Source: Burkholderiales bacterium RIFCSPLOWO2_12_FULL_65_40
GTDB lineage: Bacteria > Pseudomonadota > Gammaproteobacteria > Burkholderiales > Burkholderiaceae_C
Direction of reading: 5' to 3'
Length of the DNA stretch: 64,000 nt
NCBI GenBank assembly: GCA_001770955.1
Contig: MESL01000043.1
Location: 129,763 to 193,762 of the forward strand
Position numbers and translations under genes: made by a program. The notes under the pieces were generated by a model. The model did not search any database and had not been told where the DNA came from. It saw only the letters and a program-made list of their open reading frames with translations. Of the stretch, positions 17,117-25,558 are shown piece after piece (positions within the stretch are counted from its first letter, which is position 1; every line of letters starts with the position of its first letter).

Positions 17117-17431
17117 ATGAACAAGAAGCCATCCGGACGGCGCACGCGCCGCTCGCACAGCCCAGCGTTCAAGGCCAAGGTGGCGCTGGCGGCGCTGCGC
17201 GAGGACAAGACCATGGCGCAGTTGTGCCAGGAGTTCGAATTGCACCCCACGCAGATCAACGAATGGAAGCGGCAACTGCTCGAACGCGCTGCCGACGTGT
17301 TCGGCTCTGTCGCCGCGCCCGAACCGGTGGACCTCGCGCCGCTGCACGCCAAGATCGGCCAGCTGGCGCTGGAGAACGATTTTTTAGAAAGCGCGCTCAC
17401 CAAGGCGGGGTTGCTGAGCGCAAAGCGATGA
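17117..17431 (+). CDS. IS3-family transposase OrfA (inner element)
   Basis: This 104-residue protein has an HTH (SPAFKAKVALAALREDKTMA...) followed by LHPTQINEWKRQLLERAADV and a C-terminal helix. A T-TTT-TTA slippery heptamer in GAT TTT TTA GAA near residue 92 matches the usual -1 frameshift signal for making the OrfAB fusion transposase. It overlaps the orfB start by 4 bp (ATGA). Confidence 0.92.
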   Translation: MNKKPSGRRTRRSHSPAFKAKVALAALREDKTMAQLCQEFELHPTQINEWKRQLLERAADVFGSVAAPEPVDLAPLHAKIGQLALENDFLESALTKAGLLSAKR

Positions 17432-18258
17432 TCGACCGCGAGCACCCGCTGAGCGTGGTGCGCCAGGCCAAGCTGCTGGAGATCAGTCGGGGTGCGGTGT
17501 ACTACCGGCCACGCCAGACCAGCGAGGCTGACCTGGCGCTCATGCGCCGCATCGACGAGCTGCACCTGGAGCACCCCTTCATGGGTGCCCGCATGCTGCG
17601 GCGAATGCTGCTGCGCGAGGGCATACGCGTGGGCCGGCGCCACCTGGGCACGCTGATGCAGCGCATGGGCATTGCCGCCCTGTGTCCACAGCCGGGCACC
17701 AGCGAACGCCACCCTGGGCACAAGATCTATCCCTACCTGCTGCGCAAGGTGGCCATCCGCCGTGCCAACCAGGTCTGGGCGCTGGATACGACCTACATCC
17801 GCATGGCCAGGGGGTTCGTGTACCTCACCGCCGTCGTCGATGTGGCCAGCCGCCGAGTGCTGGCCCACAAGGTGGCCATCACGCTGGAAGCCTGCCACGC
17901 CTGTGAGGTCATCGAGCAGGCGTTTGCCCGCTTCGGTGTGCCCGAGATCGTCAACACCGATCAGGGCAGCCAATTCACTGCCGAGGAGTTCACACATGCA
18001 GTGCTCGCGCGGGGGAGTCGTCTGTCCATGGACGGCAAGGGCGCGTGGCGCGACAACGTCTTTGTCGAGCGGCTGTGGCGAACGATCAAGTACGAGCGGG
18101 TGTACCTGCGTGCCTACGACGGCGTGAGCATCGCCAAGGCAGACATTGCGCAGTTCATTGATTGGTACAACACCGAGCGGCCTCACAGCCGCCTGGAGGA
18201 CCACACGCCGGAGCAAACATACTGGGCGCTTCTGCCGGCAATGGACGTGGCGGCCTAG
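17428..18258 (+). CDS. IS3-family transposase OrfB, rve/DDE integrase domain (inner element)
   Basis: This 276-residue catalytic subunit has an N-terminal HTH_21 segment (EHPFMGARMLRRMLLREG) and the DDE core: Asp in VWALDTTYIRM, Asp in IVNTDQGSQF and Glu in NVFVERLWRTIKYE. The spacing is D-D-35-E, as expected for the family. It is complete and intact. Confidence 0.93.
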   Translation: MIDREHPLSVVRQAKLLEISRGAVYYRPRQTSEADLALMRRIDELHLEHPFMGARMLRRMLLREGIRVGRRHLGTLMQRMGIAALCPQPGTSERHPGHKIYPYLLRKVAIRRANQVWALDTTYIRMARGFVYLTAVVDVASRRVLAHKVAITLEACHACEVIEQAFARFGVPEIVNTDQGSQFTAEEFTHAVLARGSRLSMDGKGAWRDNVFVERLWRTIKYERVYLRAYDGVSIAKADIAQFIDWYNTERPHSRLEDHTPEQTYWALLPAMDVAA

Positions 18259-19906
18259 AATGAAATTCCCTGGTGCGCCCCGAGTTGCCCACCGCGTCGG
18301 CCGGTTCGTCGCAAGCGCCGACCGCCGCCGTGGACAACTCTGCACCTCTTCAACCCGCCCGCAGTCTCTTTATCTCTTGGGGTAAAACTGTTCAGACAAG
18401 CGGGGCCACTTCTAGCAGGCCTTGTACGACCGCCAGCCTGCAGCCCATGCCTTGACGCACCATTCCGACAGGGGCAGTCAATACGTTTCCATCCGCTACA
18501 CCGAGCGCTTGGACCAGGCAGGCATCAGACCTTCTGTGGGCAGCCGGGGTGACAGCTACGACAACGCCCTGGCCGAGACCATTAACGGGCTGTACAAGGC
18601 CGAGCTGATTCACCGCCGGGGACCCTGGAAGACCAGGGAATCCGTGGAACTGGCTACCCTGCAGTGGGTGCACTGGTTCAACCACACCCGACTGCTTACG
18701 CCGATTGGGGGCATCCCTCCGGCAGAAGCTGAGGCAAACTACTGGAGGCAATTCGCCAACAGCAACACCTCAACAGAGGTGTCAACTTAAATCAACCGGC
18801 CTCCTGGAAACCCGGGGCGGTTCAAAACCCGAGTAGCTGTTACGCCCGAGACGGCCAAGAAGCTCAAATCTCAAGGCTACGTGGTGAAGGTGCAATCAGG
18901 GGCCGGTGCGTACGCCAACGCACCGGATGCCGCCTACGAGGCGGTAGGTGCGGAGATCACCGACGCGGCCGATGCCTTTGGCTGCGAGTTGGTGCTCAAG
19001 GTGTGCGCCCCTTCGGCGGTCGAGCTTGCGCTGATGAAGCCCGGTACCACCGTGGTGGGGATGCTCAACCCCGTGGATGGAGAGGGCCTGCAACGCCTCG
19101 CAGGTGCGGGCCTCACCGCCTACGCACTGGAGGCCGCGCCGCGAACCACGCGCGCGCAGAGCATGGACGTGCTGTCCTCACAGGCCAACATCGCCGGCTA
19201 CAAGGCCGTGATGATGGCGGCTGACAAGTACCAGCGCTTCTTCCCCATGCTGATGACGGCCGCCGGCACCGTGAAGGCCGCGCGCGTGGTCATCCTCGGC
19301 GTGGGCGTGGCAGGTCTGCAGGCCATTGCCACGGCCAAGCGCCTGGGCGCGGTGATCGAGGCGTCGGACGTGAGGCCGAGCGTGAAGGAGCAGGTCGAAT
19401 CGCTGGGCGCCAAGTTCATCGACGTGCCCTACGAGACCGCCGAAGAGAAGGAAGCCGCCGAAGGCGTGGGCGGCTACGCCCGCCCCATGCCCCTGAGCTG
19501 GTTGGAGCGCCAGAAGGTGGAAGTGGCCAAACGCGTGGCGCAGGCTGACGTGGTCATCACCACCGCGTTGATCCCTGGCCGTGCCGCGCCGGTGCTGGTG
19601 ACGGAGGAGATGGTCAAGGCCATGAAACCGGGTTCGGTGATCGTGGACCTGGCGGCGCCGGCCGGTGGCAACTGCCCGCTGACCGAAGCCGGCCAGACGG
19701 TCGTCAAGCACGGCGTGACCCTGGTGGGCGAGACCAACCTGCCCGCGCTGGTGGCGGCCGATGCCTCGGCGCTGTACGCGCGCAACGTGCTGGACTTCCT
19801 CAAGCTCGTCATCAACAAGGAAGGCGCGCTGCACCTGGACCTGGAAGACGACATCGTGGCCGCCTGCCTGATGGCGCATGCGGGCGAAGTGAAAAGGAAA
19901 TAAGCG

Positions 19907-20227
19907 ATGGAAGCCGTGTCTCCCGTGATCATGAACCTGATCATCTTCGTGCTGGCCATCTACGTGGGCTACCACGTGGTGTGGACGGTGACGCCCGCGC
20001 TGCACACGCCGCTGATGGCGGTGACCAACGCGATCTCGGCCATCGTCATCGTGGGCGCCATGCTGGCCGCCGCGCTGACCGAAGGCACGCTGGCCAAGTC
20101 CATGGGCGTGATCGCCGTGGCACTGGCGGCGGTCAACGTCTTCGGTGGCTTCCTGGTCACGCGCCGCATGCTGGAGATGTTCAAGAAGAAAGACAAGAAG
20201 TCCGCAGTCAAGGGAGAACACGCATGA
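19907..20227 (+). CDS. pntAB: PntAB, NAD(P) transhydrogenase alpha-2 membrane subunit
   Basis: This 106-residue protein has three hydrophobic helices (about 8-28, 38-58, 64-84), as expected for the short membrane subunit of three-gene transhydrogenases. It helps form the proton channel (domain II) with PntB. It lies 3 bp after pntAA and overlaps pntB by 4 bp (ATGA). It is intact, but expression from the native promoter is likely disturbed by the IS insertions upstream. Confidence 0.92.
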   Translation: MEAVSPVIMNLIIFVLAIYVGYHVVWTVTPALHTPLMAVTNAISAIVIVGAMLAAALTEGTLAKSMGVIAVALAAVNVFGGFLVTRRMLEMFKKKDKKSAVKGEHA

Positions 20228-21648
20228 GCATGAACCTCGTCACGCTGCTCTACCTGATCGCCAGCGTCTGCTTCATCCAGGCTCTCAAGGGCCTGAGCCA
20301 TCCCACCACCTCTATCCGTGGCAATCTCTTCGGTATGACCGGCATGGCGATCGCCGTGTTGACCACGGCCGCGCTGATCGTCGAGCTGGCTGGGGGACAG
20401 GCGCTGGGTCTGGGCTACGTGCTGGCGGGCCTGGTGGTGGGCGGTGGCGCGGGCGCCATCATGGCGCAGCGCGTGGAGATGACCAAGATGCCGGAGCTGG
20501 TGGCCTTCATGCACAGCATGATCGGTCTGGCGGCGGTGTGCATCGCAGTGGCCGTGGTGGCCGAACCCTGGGCCTTCGGCATCGTGGTCAAAGGCGCGGC
20601 CATTCCTGGCGGCAACCGGGTGGAGCTCGCGCTGGGCGCCTTCATCGGTGCGGTCACCTTCTCGGGTTCGGTCATCGCCTTCGGCAAGCTCAGCGGCAAG
20701 TACAAGTTCCGCCTGTTCCAGGGTGCGCCGGTGGTGTTCACGGGGCAGCACAAGCTCAACCTGGTGCTGGGCTTGGCCACGCTGTTCTTCATTTTCGGCT
20801 TCTGGCATTCGCAGAGCTGGACTGACATCGTGCTGGTGATCGCACTGGGCTTCCTGTTGGGTGTGCTCATCATCATCCCCATCGGCGGTGCCGACATGCC
20901 GGTGGTGGTGTCCATGCTCAACAGCTACTCGGGCTGGGCAGCGGCGGGCATCGGCTTCAGCCTGAACAACTCCATGCTGATCATCGCCGGCTCGCTGGTG
21001 GGCAGCTCGGGCGCGATCCTGAGCTACATCATGTGCAAGGCCATGAACCGTTCGTTCTTCAACGTGATCCTGGGCGGTTTCGGCGGCGGCACGGCCACGG
21101 CAACGGCCGGCGCGGCGGTGCAGCGCCCGGTCAAGAGCGGCAGCCCGGACGACGCGGCCTTCATCCTCGGCAACGCCGAGACGGTGGTGATCGTGCCCGG
21201 CTACGGCCTGGCGGTGGCGCGCGCGCAGCACGCGGTGAAGGAACTGGCCGAGAAGCTCACGCACAAGGGCGTGACGGTGAAGTACGCCATCCACCCGGTG
21301 GCCGGGCGCATGCCGGGCCACATGAACGTGCTGCTGGCCGAGGCCGAGGTGCCCTACGACCAGGTGTTCGAGATGGAGGACATCAACGGCGAGTTCGGCC
21401 AGGCCGACGTGGCGATCATCCTGGGCGCCAACGACGTGGTGAACCCTGCCGCGCTGACCAAGGGCACGCCGATCTATGGCATGCCCATCCTGGAGGCCTA
21501 CAAGGCCAAGACCATCATCGTGAACAAGCGCTCCATGGCCGCAGGCTACGCGGGGCTGGACAACGAGTTGTTCTACATGGACAAAACCATGATGGTCTTC
21601 GGTGACGCCAAGAAGGTCGTCGAGGACATGGTCAAGGCGGTTGAGTGA
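20224..21648 (+). CDS. pntB: PntB, NAD(P) transhydrogenase beta subunit
   Basis: This 474-residue protein starts at the ATG overlapping the pntAB stop. The N-terminal two thirds are membrane helices (domain II). The C-terminal NADP(H)-binding domain III shows GYGLAVARAQHAVKELAEKL, HPVAGRMPGHMNVLLAEA and LGANDVVNPAA. The length is typical. The pnt genes are followed by the catabolic thiolase after a 69-bp gap with no terminator, so transhydrogenase and beta-oxidation genes seem to be one transcription unit, probably to balance NADPH and NADH. Confidence 0.94.
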   Translation: MSMNLVTLLYLIASVCFIQALKGLSHPTTSIRGNLFGMTGMAIAVLTTAALIVELAGGQALGLGYVLAGLVVGGGAGAIMAQRVEMTKMPELVAFMHSMIGLAAVCIAVAVVAEPWAFGIVVKGAAIPGGNRVELALGAFIGAVTFSGSVIAFGKLSGKYKFRLFQGAPVVFTGQHKLNLVLGLATLFFIFGFWHSQSWTDIVLVIALGFLLGVLIIIPIGGADMPVVVSMLNSYSGWAAAGIGFSLNNSMLIIAGSLVGSSGAILSYIMCKAMNRSFFNVILGGFGGGTATATAGAAVQRPVKSGSPDDAAFILGNAETVVIVPGYGLAVARAQHAVKELAEKLTHKGVTVKYAIHPVAGRMPGHMNVLLAEAEVPYDQVFEMEDINGEFGQADVAIILGANDVVNPAALTKGTPIYGMPILEAYKAKTIIVNKRSMAAGYAGLDNELFYMDKTMMVFGDAKKVVEDMVKAVE

Positions 21649-21717
21649 GCCTGGGGATGGCGCGCCAACCCAGCAGCCGGCTCCTCAGTTTGAGATGAAC
21701 TTATGAAGGGTGAATTT

Positions 21718-22902
21718 ATGGACACAGAAGTTTATGTTGCAGGCGTTGGGATGATTCCATTCGCCAAGCCTGGCGCCAGCGATCCTTACTCGGTCATGGG
21801 TGCCAACGCCATCAAGCTGGCCCTCGCCGACGCGGGAATTGACTACTCCCAGGTGGAGCAAGCCTATGGCAGCTTCATTTATGGTGACTCCTGCTCGGCC
21901 CAGCGTGCTTTGTACGAGGTTGGCATGACGGGTATTCCGGTCATCAACGTCAACAACAACTGCTCCTCGGGCTCGACCGCGCTGTATCTGGCAAGGCAGG
22001 CGGTGATCAGCGGTATGGCCGATTGCGTCCTGGCCTTTGGATTCGAACAAATGAATCCCGGCGCACTGGGCACCATGTACAACGATCGACCGTCGGTATT
22101 CGAGCACTTCAACGCTTGCGTTGAAGCCAATGCCGATGTTTCCAATGTTCCCATCGCATTGCGTATTTTTGGTGCCGCAGGCATGGAGCACATGAGGCGC
22201 TTTGGCACGAAACTGGACACCTTTGCCAAGATCAAGGCCAAGGCCAGCCGCCATGCGGCAAAAAATCCCCTGGCCGTTTTCAAGGCGACGGTGACGACAG
22301 AGGAGGTCATGGCCTCGCCCATGATGTGGCCGGGCGTGATGACGCGGCTGATGGCCTGCCCCCCCACTTGCGGTGCCGCAGCCGCCATTGTCTGTTCCGG
22401 TGAATTTGCCCAGCGCCATGGATTGTCGCGTTCGGTCAAGATTCGCGCGCAAGCCATGACCACCGATCGCGCCATGTCATTCGACGGCCGTGACCTGCGC
22501 GAAGTCGCGGGCTTCAGCATGGTGAAGGAAGCAGCGAATCAGGTCTATGCCGCTACAGGCGTCGGCCCCGAGGATATTGGCGTTGTCGAATTGCACGATT
22601 GCTTCGCACAGAACGAACTTCTGACCTACGAAGCCCTGGGCCTGTGCCCGGAAGGCGGGGCCGAGAAGTTCGTGAACGATGGCGACAACACCTACGGCGG
22701 AAAGGTGGTTACCAACCCATCCGGTGGACTGCTCTCCAAAGGCCACCCGATCGGCGCGACCGGACTGGCGCAATGCTTTGAATTGGTCACCCAATTGCGC
22801 GGGCAAGCAGGCGCGCGGCAGGTTGAGAACGCCCGTCTGGCGCTCCAGCAGAACATTGGCATTGGCGGCGCATGCGTTGTCACACTTTACGAACGGGCAT
22901 AA
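21718..22902 (+). CDS. SCP2/SCPx-type thiolase (acetyl-CoA acetyltransferase-like)
   Basis: This 394-residue thiolase-fold enzyme would cleave a 3-ketoacyl-CoA. The nucleophile region NVNNNCSSGSTAL places Cys82. The C-terminal acid-base region has ELHDCFAQNELLTYEALGLC and GGLLSKGHPIGATG. A Cys at position 82 argues for a real thiolase rather than an Ltp2-type aldolase. The ATG at 21718 is chosen over 21703 because AAGGG lies 8 bases upstream. The closest functional relatives act on branched or steroid side chains. It is followed at 2 bp by the MaoC hydratase gene. Confidence 0.88.
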   Translation: MDTEVYVAGVGMIPFAKPGASDPYSVMGANAIKLALADAGIDYSQVEQAYGSFIYGDSCSAQRALYEVGMTGIPVINVNNNCSSGSTALYLARQAVISGMADCVLAFGFEQMNPGALGTMYNDRPSVFEHFNACVEANADVSNVPIALRIFGAAGMEHMRRFGTKLDTFAKIKAKASRHAAKNPLAVFKATVTTEEVMASPMMWPGVMTRLMACPPTCGAAAAIVCSGEFAQRHGLSRSVKIRAQAMTTDRAMSFDGRDLREVAGFSMVKEAANQVYAATGVGPEDIGVVELHDCFAQNELLTYEALGLCPEGGAEKFVNDGDNTYGGKVVTNPSGGLLSKGHPIGATGLAQCFELVTQLRGQAGARQVENARLALQQNIGIGGACVVTLYERA

Positions 22903-22904
22903 CC

Positions 22905-23360
22905 ATGAAAATTTACGAAACGATTGGCAGTCTTCAGCCTTTGGTGGGCAAGGAAATCGGTGTCAGCGAATGGGTGCTGGTTGACCAGGCCCGAATCAAT
23001 CAATTTGCCGACGCCACCGGGGATCATCAATGGATTCACGTCGATCCTGAACGCGCCAAATCGGGACCATTTGGCAGCACCATCGCACACGGCTTTTTGA
23101 CGCTCAGCCTGTTGCCGACCTTCCTCACCAGCGCATTCAAGATCACAAAGCAGTCCACGGGCCTCAACTACGGGTTGGACAAGGTTCGATTCCCGTCGCC
23201 GGTGCCTGTCAACAGTCGGCTGCGCGGAACATGCCGCTTGCTGGCCTGGGACGCGCTGGGCGATAACGGTGCGCAAATGAAGTTTGAAATGACCATTGAA
23301 TGCGAAGGCGCGCCGAAGCCGGCGTGCGTGGTGGAGTCCATCATTCGCTTTTTTGAATGA
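22905..23360 (+). CDS. MaoC-like (R)-specific enoyl-CoA hydratase
   Basis: This 151-residue hotdog-fold protein carries the hydratase-2 motif: Asp40 and His45 in FADATGDHQWIHVDP, followed by STIAHGFLTLSLL. It would hydrate a 2-enoyl-CoA to a 3-hydroxyacyl-CoA, usually of R configuration. It lies between the thiolase and a HSD17B4-like dehydrogenase, giving hydration, oxidation and thiolysis as one gene set. The start follows the thiolase stop by 2 bp without a strong ribosome site, consistent with coupling. Confidence 0.88.
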   Translation: MKIYETIGSLQPLVGKEIGVSEWVLVDQARINQFADATGDHQWIHVDPERAKSGPFGSTIAHGFLTLSLLPTFLTSAFKITKQSTGLNYGLDKVRFPSPVPVNSRLRGTCRLLAWDALGDNGAQMKFEMTIECEGAPKPACVVESIIRFFE

Positions 23361-23386
23361 ACAACATTGATCAGAGGTGGAAAGAC

Positions 23387-24292
23387 ATGAGCATCAATTT
23401 TCAAGATCGAGTCGTTATCGTGACGGGTGCCGGTTCCGGCCTGGGACGGCAGCACGCGCTGTCGTTTGCGGCACGCGGTGCCAAGGTGGTGGTGAATGAT
23501 TTCGGTGGCAACCGTGACGGCACAGGCGGCTCCTCCGAGGCTGCACTCGCTGTCGTCGATGAGATCAAGAAGTCCGGCGGCATCGCCATTGCCAATGGCG
23601 CCAACGTCACCGAAGTTCTGGAGGTGAAGGCGCTGGTCGAGCAGACGGTTGGCGAGTTCGGCCGTGTTGATGTGTTGGTCAACAACGCCGGCATCCTGCG
23701 CGACAAGTCGTTTTCGAAACTGGAATTGCAGGATTTCGCTGCTGTCGTGAATGTTCACCTGCAGGGCTCGGTCAACTGCACGAAGGCGGTCTGGGACATC
23801 ATGCGCAAGCAGGAGTACGGCCGCATCGTGATGACCGCCTCTGCTGCGGGCTTGTATGGAAACTTCGGCCAGGCCAACTATGGTGCTGCCAAGGCGGCAG
23901 TCATTGGCCTGATGAATGTGCTGCATCAGGAAGGTTTCAAGAGCAACATCCGGATCAATACCGTCGCTCCGATGGCCACCACCCGTATGACCGAAGACCT
24001 GCTGCCACCGGCAGCGAAGCAAGCGCTGGTGCCGGAGCGTGTGACGCCCGCAGTGCTTTTCCTGTCGAGCGAGGATGCGCCATCCAAGATGATCCTGTCC
24101 GCCGGCGGGGGAGCATTCGCTGCTGCTGCTGTCATGGAGACAGCACCTGTTTATATTCCTGATGCCGATCTCTCGCCCGAGTGCATTGCCCAGCAGATTG
24201 GCAAGATCGCCGACTGGACGACCGCTGTGCGCTACGAGAATGCCGATCAGGAAATCAAGCGATTTCTTGAACTGGTGCTCTCCGCCCGATAG
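23387..24292 (+). CDS. HSD17B4-like SDR, (R)-3-hydroxyacyl-CoA dehydrogenase
   Basis: This 301-residue short-chain dehydrogenase has TGAGSGLG (13-20) for NAD(P) binding, a D-G-rich NDFGGNRDGTGGSS insert, NNAG, and the Ser-Tyr-Lys set (Ser152, Tyr165, Lys169 in NYGAAKAA). The insert and the long C-terminus are typical of the dehydrogenase part of peroxisomal multifunctional enzyme 2 (HSD17B4/Fox2). I chose the ATG at 23387 (AGAGG upstream). An alternative ATG at 23357 overlaps the MaoC stop (ATGA). It follows the MaoC gene directly, which supports a (R)-hydroxyacyl-CoA route. Confidence 0.87.
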   Translation: MSINFQDRVVIVTGAGSGLGRQHALSFAARGAKVVVNDFGGNRDGTGGSSEAALAVVDEIKKSGGIAIANGANVTEVLEVKALVEQTVGEFGRVDVLVNNAGILRDKSFSKLELQDFAAVVNVHLQGSVNCTKAVWDIMRKQEYGRIVMTASAAGLYGNFGQANYGAAKAAVIGLMNVLHQEGFKSNIRINTVAPMATTRMTEDLLPPAAKQALVPERVTPAVLFLSSEDAPSKMILSAGGGAFAAAAVMETAPVYIPDADLSPECIAQQIGKIADWTTAVRYENADQEIKRFLELVLSAR

Positions 24293-24341
24293 AAAATCTG
24301 CGGTTCATTGACGTTGAATTTTTGCGCTGAAGAGAGTCCCA

Positions 24342-25544
24342 ATGCACTTCCAAGTTGCTGACCAGATCGATGCCTTTCGAGCAGAAGTGCGGGATTTTCT
24401 GCGCAAAAATCTGCCCGCCGATCTGGCGATGAAATTTCAGAAAATGCGCGCTGCTCCGGCAGATTTGTTGCGGTGGCAGCGCATCCTGAATGCCAATGGT
24501 TGGGGGGCCCCCTACTGGCCCAAAGCGCATGGCGGCACGGGCTGGACGGTGCAGGAGCGCTTGGTATTCGATGAGGAATGCAGCATAGCCGGTGCGCCCA
24601 GTCCGGATATATTTGCCCACAAACTGATTGGCCCGGCACTGAATCATTTCGGAACGCCCGAACAAAAGGCCAGGCACGCGGGAGGCATCATCAGGGGCGA
24701 CAGCCTGTGGTGTCAGGGCTTTTCGGAGCCGGGCTCTGGCTCGGATCTGGCCTCGCTGCGCACCGCGGCCGTGCTGCAGGATGACCACTACGTGGTCAAT
24801 GGGCAAAAAATCTGGACCAGCTACGCCCATCAATCGGATTGGATTTTCATGCTGGTGCGAACCGATCCGACCGTCAAGAAGCAGGCTGGTATCACCATGC
24901 TTCTGGCAGATATGAAATCGCCGGGTATCACGGTGCGGCCCATTCTTTCGATCGATGGCCGCCATCACCTGAATGAAGTCTTCATTGAGGATTTGCGCAT
25001 CCCCGTCAGTAACCGCGTGGGTGAGGAGGGAGACGGCTGGAAAATCACCAAGTTTCTTCTCAATAATGAACATGCATCGGCGGCGGAGCTGCACGTATTG
25101 CAGGGTTATCTGCGACGCCTCAAGCAATTGGCAACGGAGTGGGGCACAGGCACGGAACCGCTGATTGCCCGTCCCAATTTTGCGCTGCAGTTGGCGCGTT
25201 TTGAAGCCGAGGTGAATGCCATTGCCATGATGGTTTCCCGGGTGGCTGCCATGGAGCAAGCTGGCAACCTGAGCCCAGAGGCGCATGCCCTGGGTTGCAT
25301 GTTGAAGGTGCGCGCAACCGAGCTTCAGCAGTCGATGAGCCTGTTCCTCGTCGAATCATCGGGGGATTGCGGTGCCATTGCTTACCCCACTGACCATGGC
25401 ACCCCGCCGAAGCTCGCATACCCATTCCAGGAGGTCGTGGGCGGCATAGCTTCCGAAGCATTCTTCCGGCGCGCATCCACCATTTATGGCGGCAGCAGTG
25501 AAGTCCAGCGGGGCATCGCTTCAAGCCTTCTGTTTCAGTTCTAA
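24342..25544 (+). CDS. Acyl-CoA dehydrogenase, catalytic subunit of a likely heteromeric pair
   Basis: This 400-residue flavoprotein has the family blocks LWCQGFSEPGSGSDLASLRT (FAD/substrate) and a C-terminal YGGSSEVQRG. The usual Glu of the YEGT motif is Gly here. A base is available as Glu243 in LNNEHAS, the position used by isovaleryl-CoA and FadE-type enzymes. It is paired 14 bp upstream of a second, shorter ACAD lacking both. Such pairs form alpha2beta2 enzymes on steroid side chains (FadE26/27, FadE28/29, ScdD1/D2). Electrons go to ETF, encoded at 52-55 kb. Confidence 0.87.
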   Translation: MHFQVADQIDAFRAEVRDFLRKNLPADLAMKFQKMRAAPADLLRWQRILNANGWGAPYWPKAHGGTGWTVQERLVFDEECSIAGAPSPDIFAHKLIGPALNHFGTPEQKARHAGGIIRGDSLWCQGFSEPGSGSDLASLRTAAVLQDDHYVVNGQKIWTSYAHQSDWIFMLVRTDPTVKKQAGITMLLADMKSPGITVRPILSIDGRHHLNEVFIEDLRIPVSNRVGEEGDGWKITKFLLNNEHASAAELHVLQGYLRRLKQLATEWGTGTEPLIARPNFALQLARFEAEVNAIAMMVSRVAAMEQAGNLSPEAHALGCMLKVRATELQQSMSLFLVESSGDCGAIAYPTDHGTPPKLAYPFQEVVGGIASEAFFRRASTIYGGSSEVQRGIASSLLFQF

Positions 25545-25558
25545 AACATCGGGTCAGC

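Larger units (their letters stand above)
17025..18413 (+). mobile_element. Inner IS3-family element nested in the outer IS
   Basis: This 1389-bp element has inverted ends beginning AGAAGTGGCCCCGC and sharing CTGAACAG after four mismatched bases. It is flanked by AGC direct repeats (17022-17024 and 18414-18416). It carries intact overlapping orfA and orfB and so looks potentially active. It is clearly different from the host IS by sequence and end repeats, so this is a second, later insertion. Confidence 0.93.
16484..18790 (+). pseudogene. IS3-family OrfB of outer element, interrupted by inner IS
   Basis: The rve/DDE transposase frame runs from about 16484 to 17024 and resumes at 18417-18790 in the same frame, because the inner IS plus duplication is 1392 bp (divisible by 3). 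The first catalytic Asp is in ELWVSDFTYVS. The second is in THHSDRGSQY and the Glu in NALAETINGLYKAEL, both on the distal part. Excision of the inner IS would restore the protein (junction LEQ-ALYDRQ). Confidence 0.9.
16114..18824 (+). mobile_element. Outer IS3-family element inserted in pntAA
   Basis: The element is bounded by imperfect inverted repeats starting TGAACCGCCCCGGG (left at 16114; right end at 18824 read in reverse), with AGGAGGC further in on both sides. The flanks are AAA on each side (16111-16113 and 18825-18827), a 3-bp target duplication typical of IS3-family insertions. Without the inner element its length is 1319 bp. It encodes OrfA and OrfB in -1 relation. The inner IS splits OrfB, so this copy cannot make an intact transposase. 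Confidence 0.93.
16074..19903 (+). pseudogene. pntAA: pntAA, NAD(P) transhydrogenase alpha-1 subunit, split by nested IS elements
   Basis: The first 13 codons (MLIGVPVETTAGE) lie at 16074-16112, and the gene resumes at 18828 (TRVAVTPETAKKL...). Removing 16114-18827 rejoins the frame exactly and gives 371 codons, normal for the soluble NAD(H)-binding domain I subunit. The dI nucleotide fold is visible as GVGVAGLQAIATAKRLGA with ASDVRPSVKEQ. PntAA binds NAD(H) and works with PntAB and PntB to move hydride between NAD(H) and NADP(H) using the proton gradient. As it stands, a truncated product could start only from internal sites such as the ATG at 18881, lacking the N-terminus. Confidence 0.93.
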
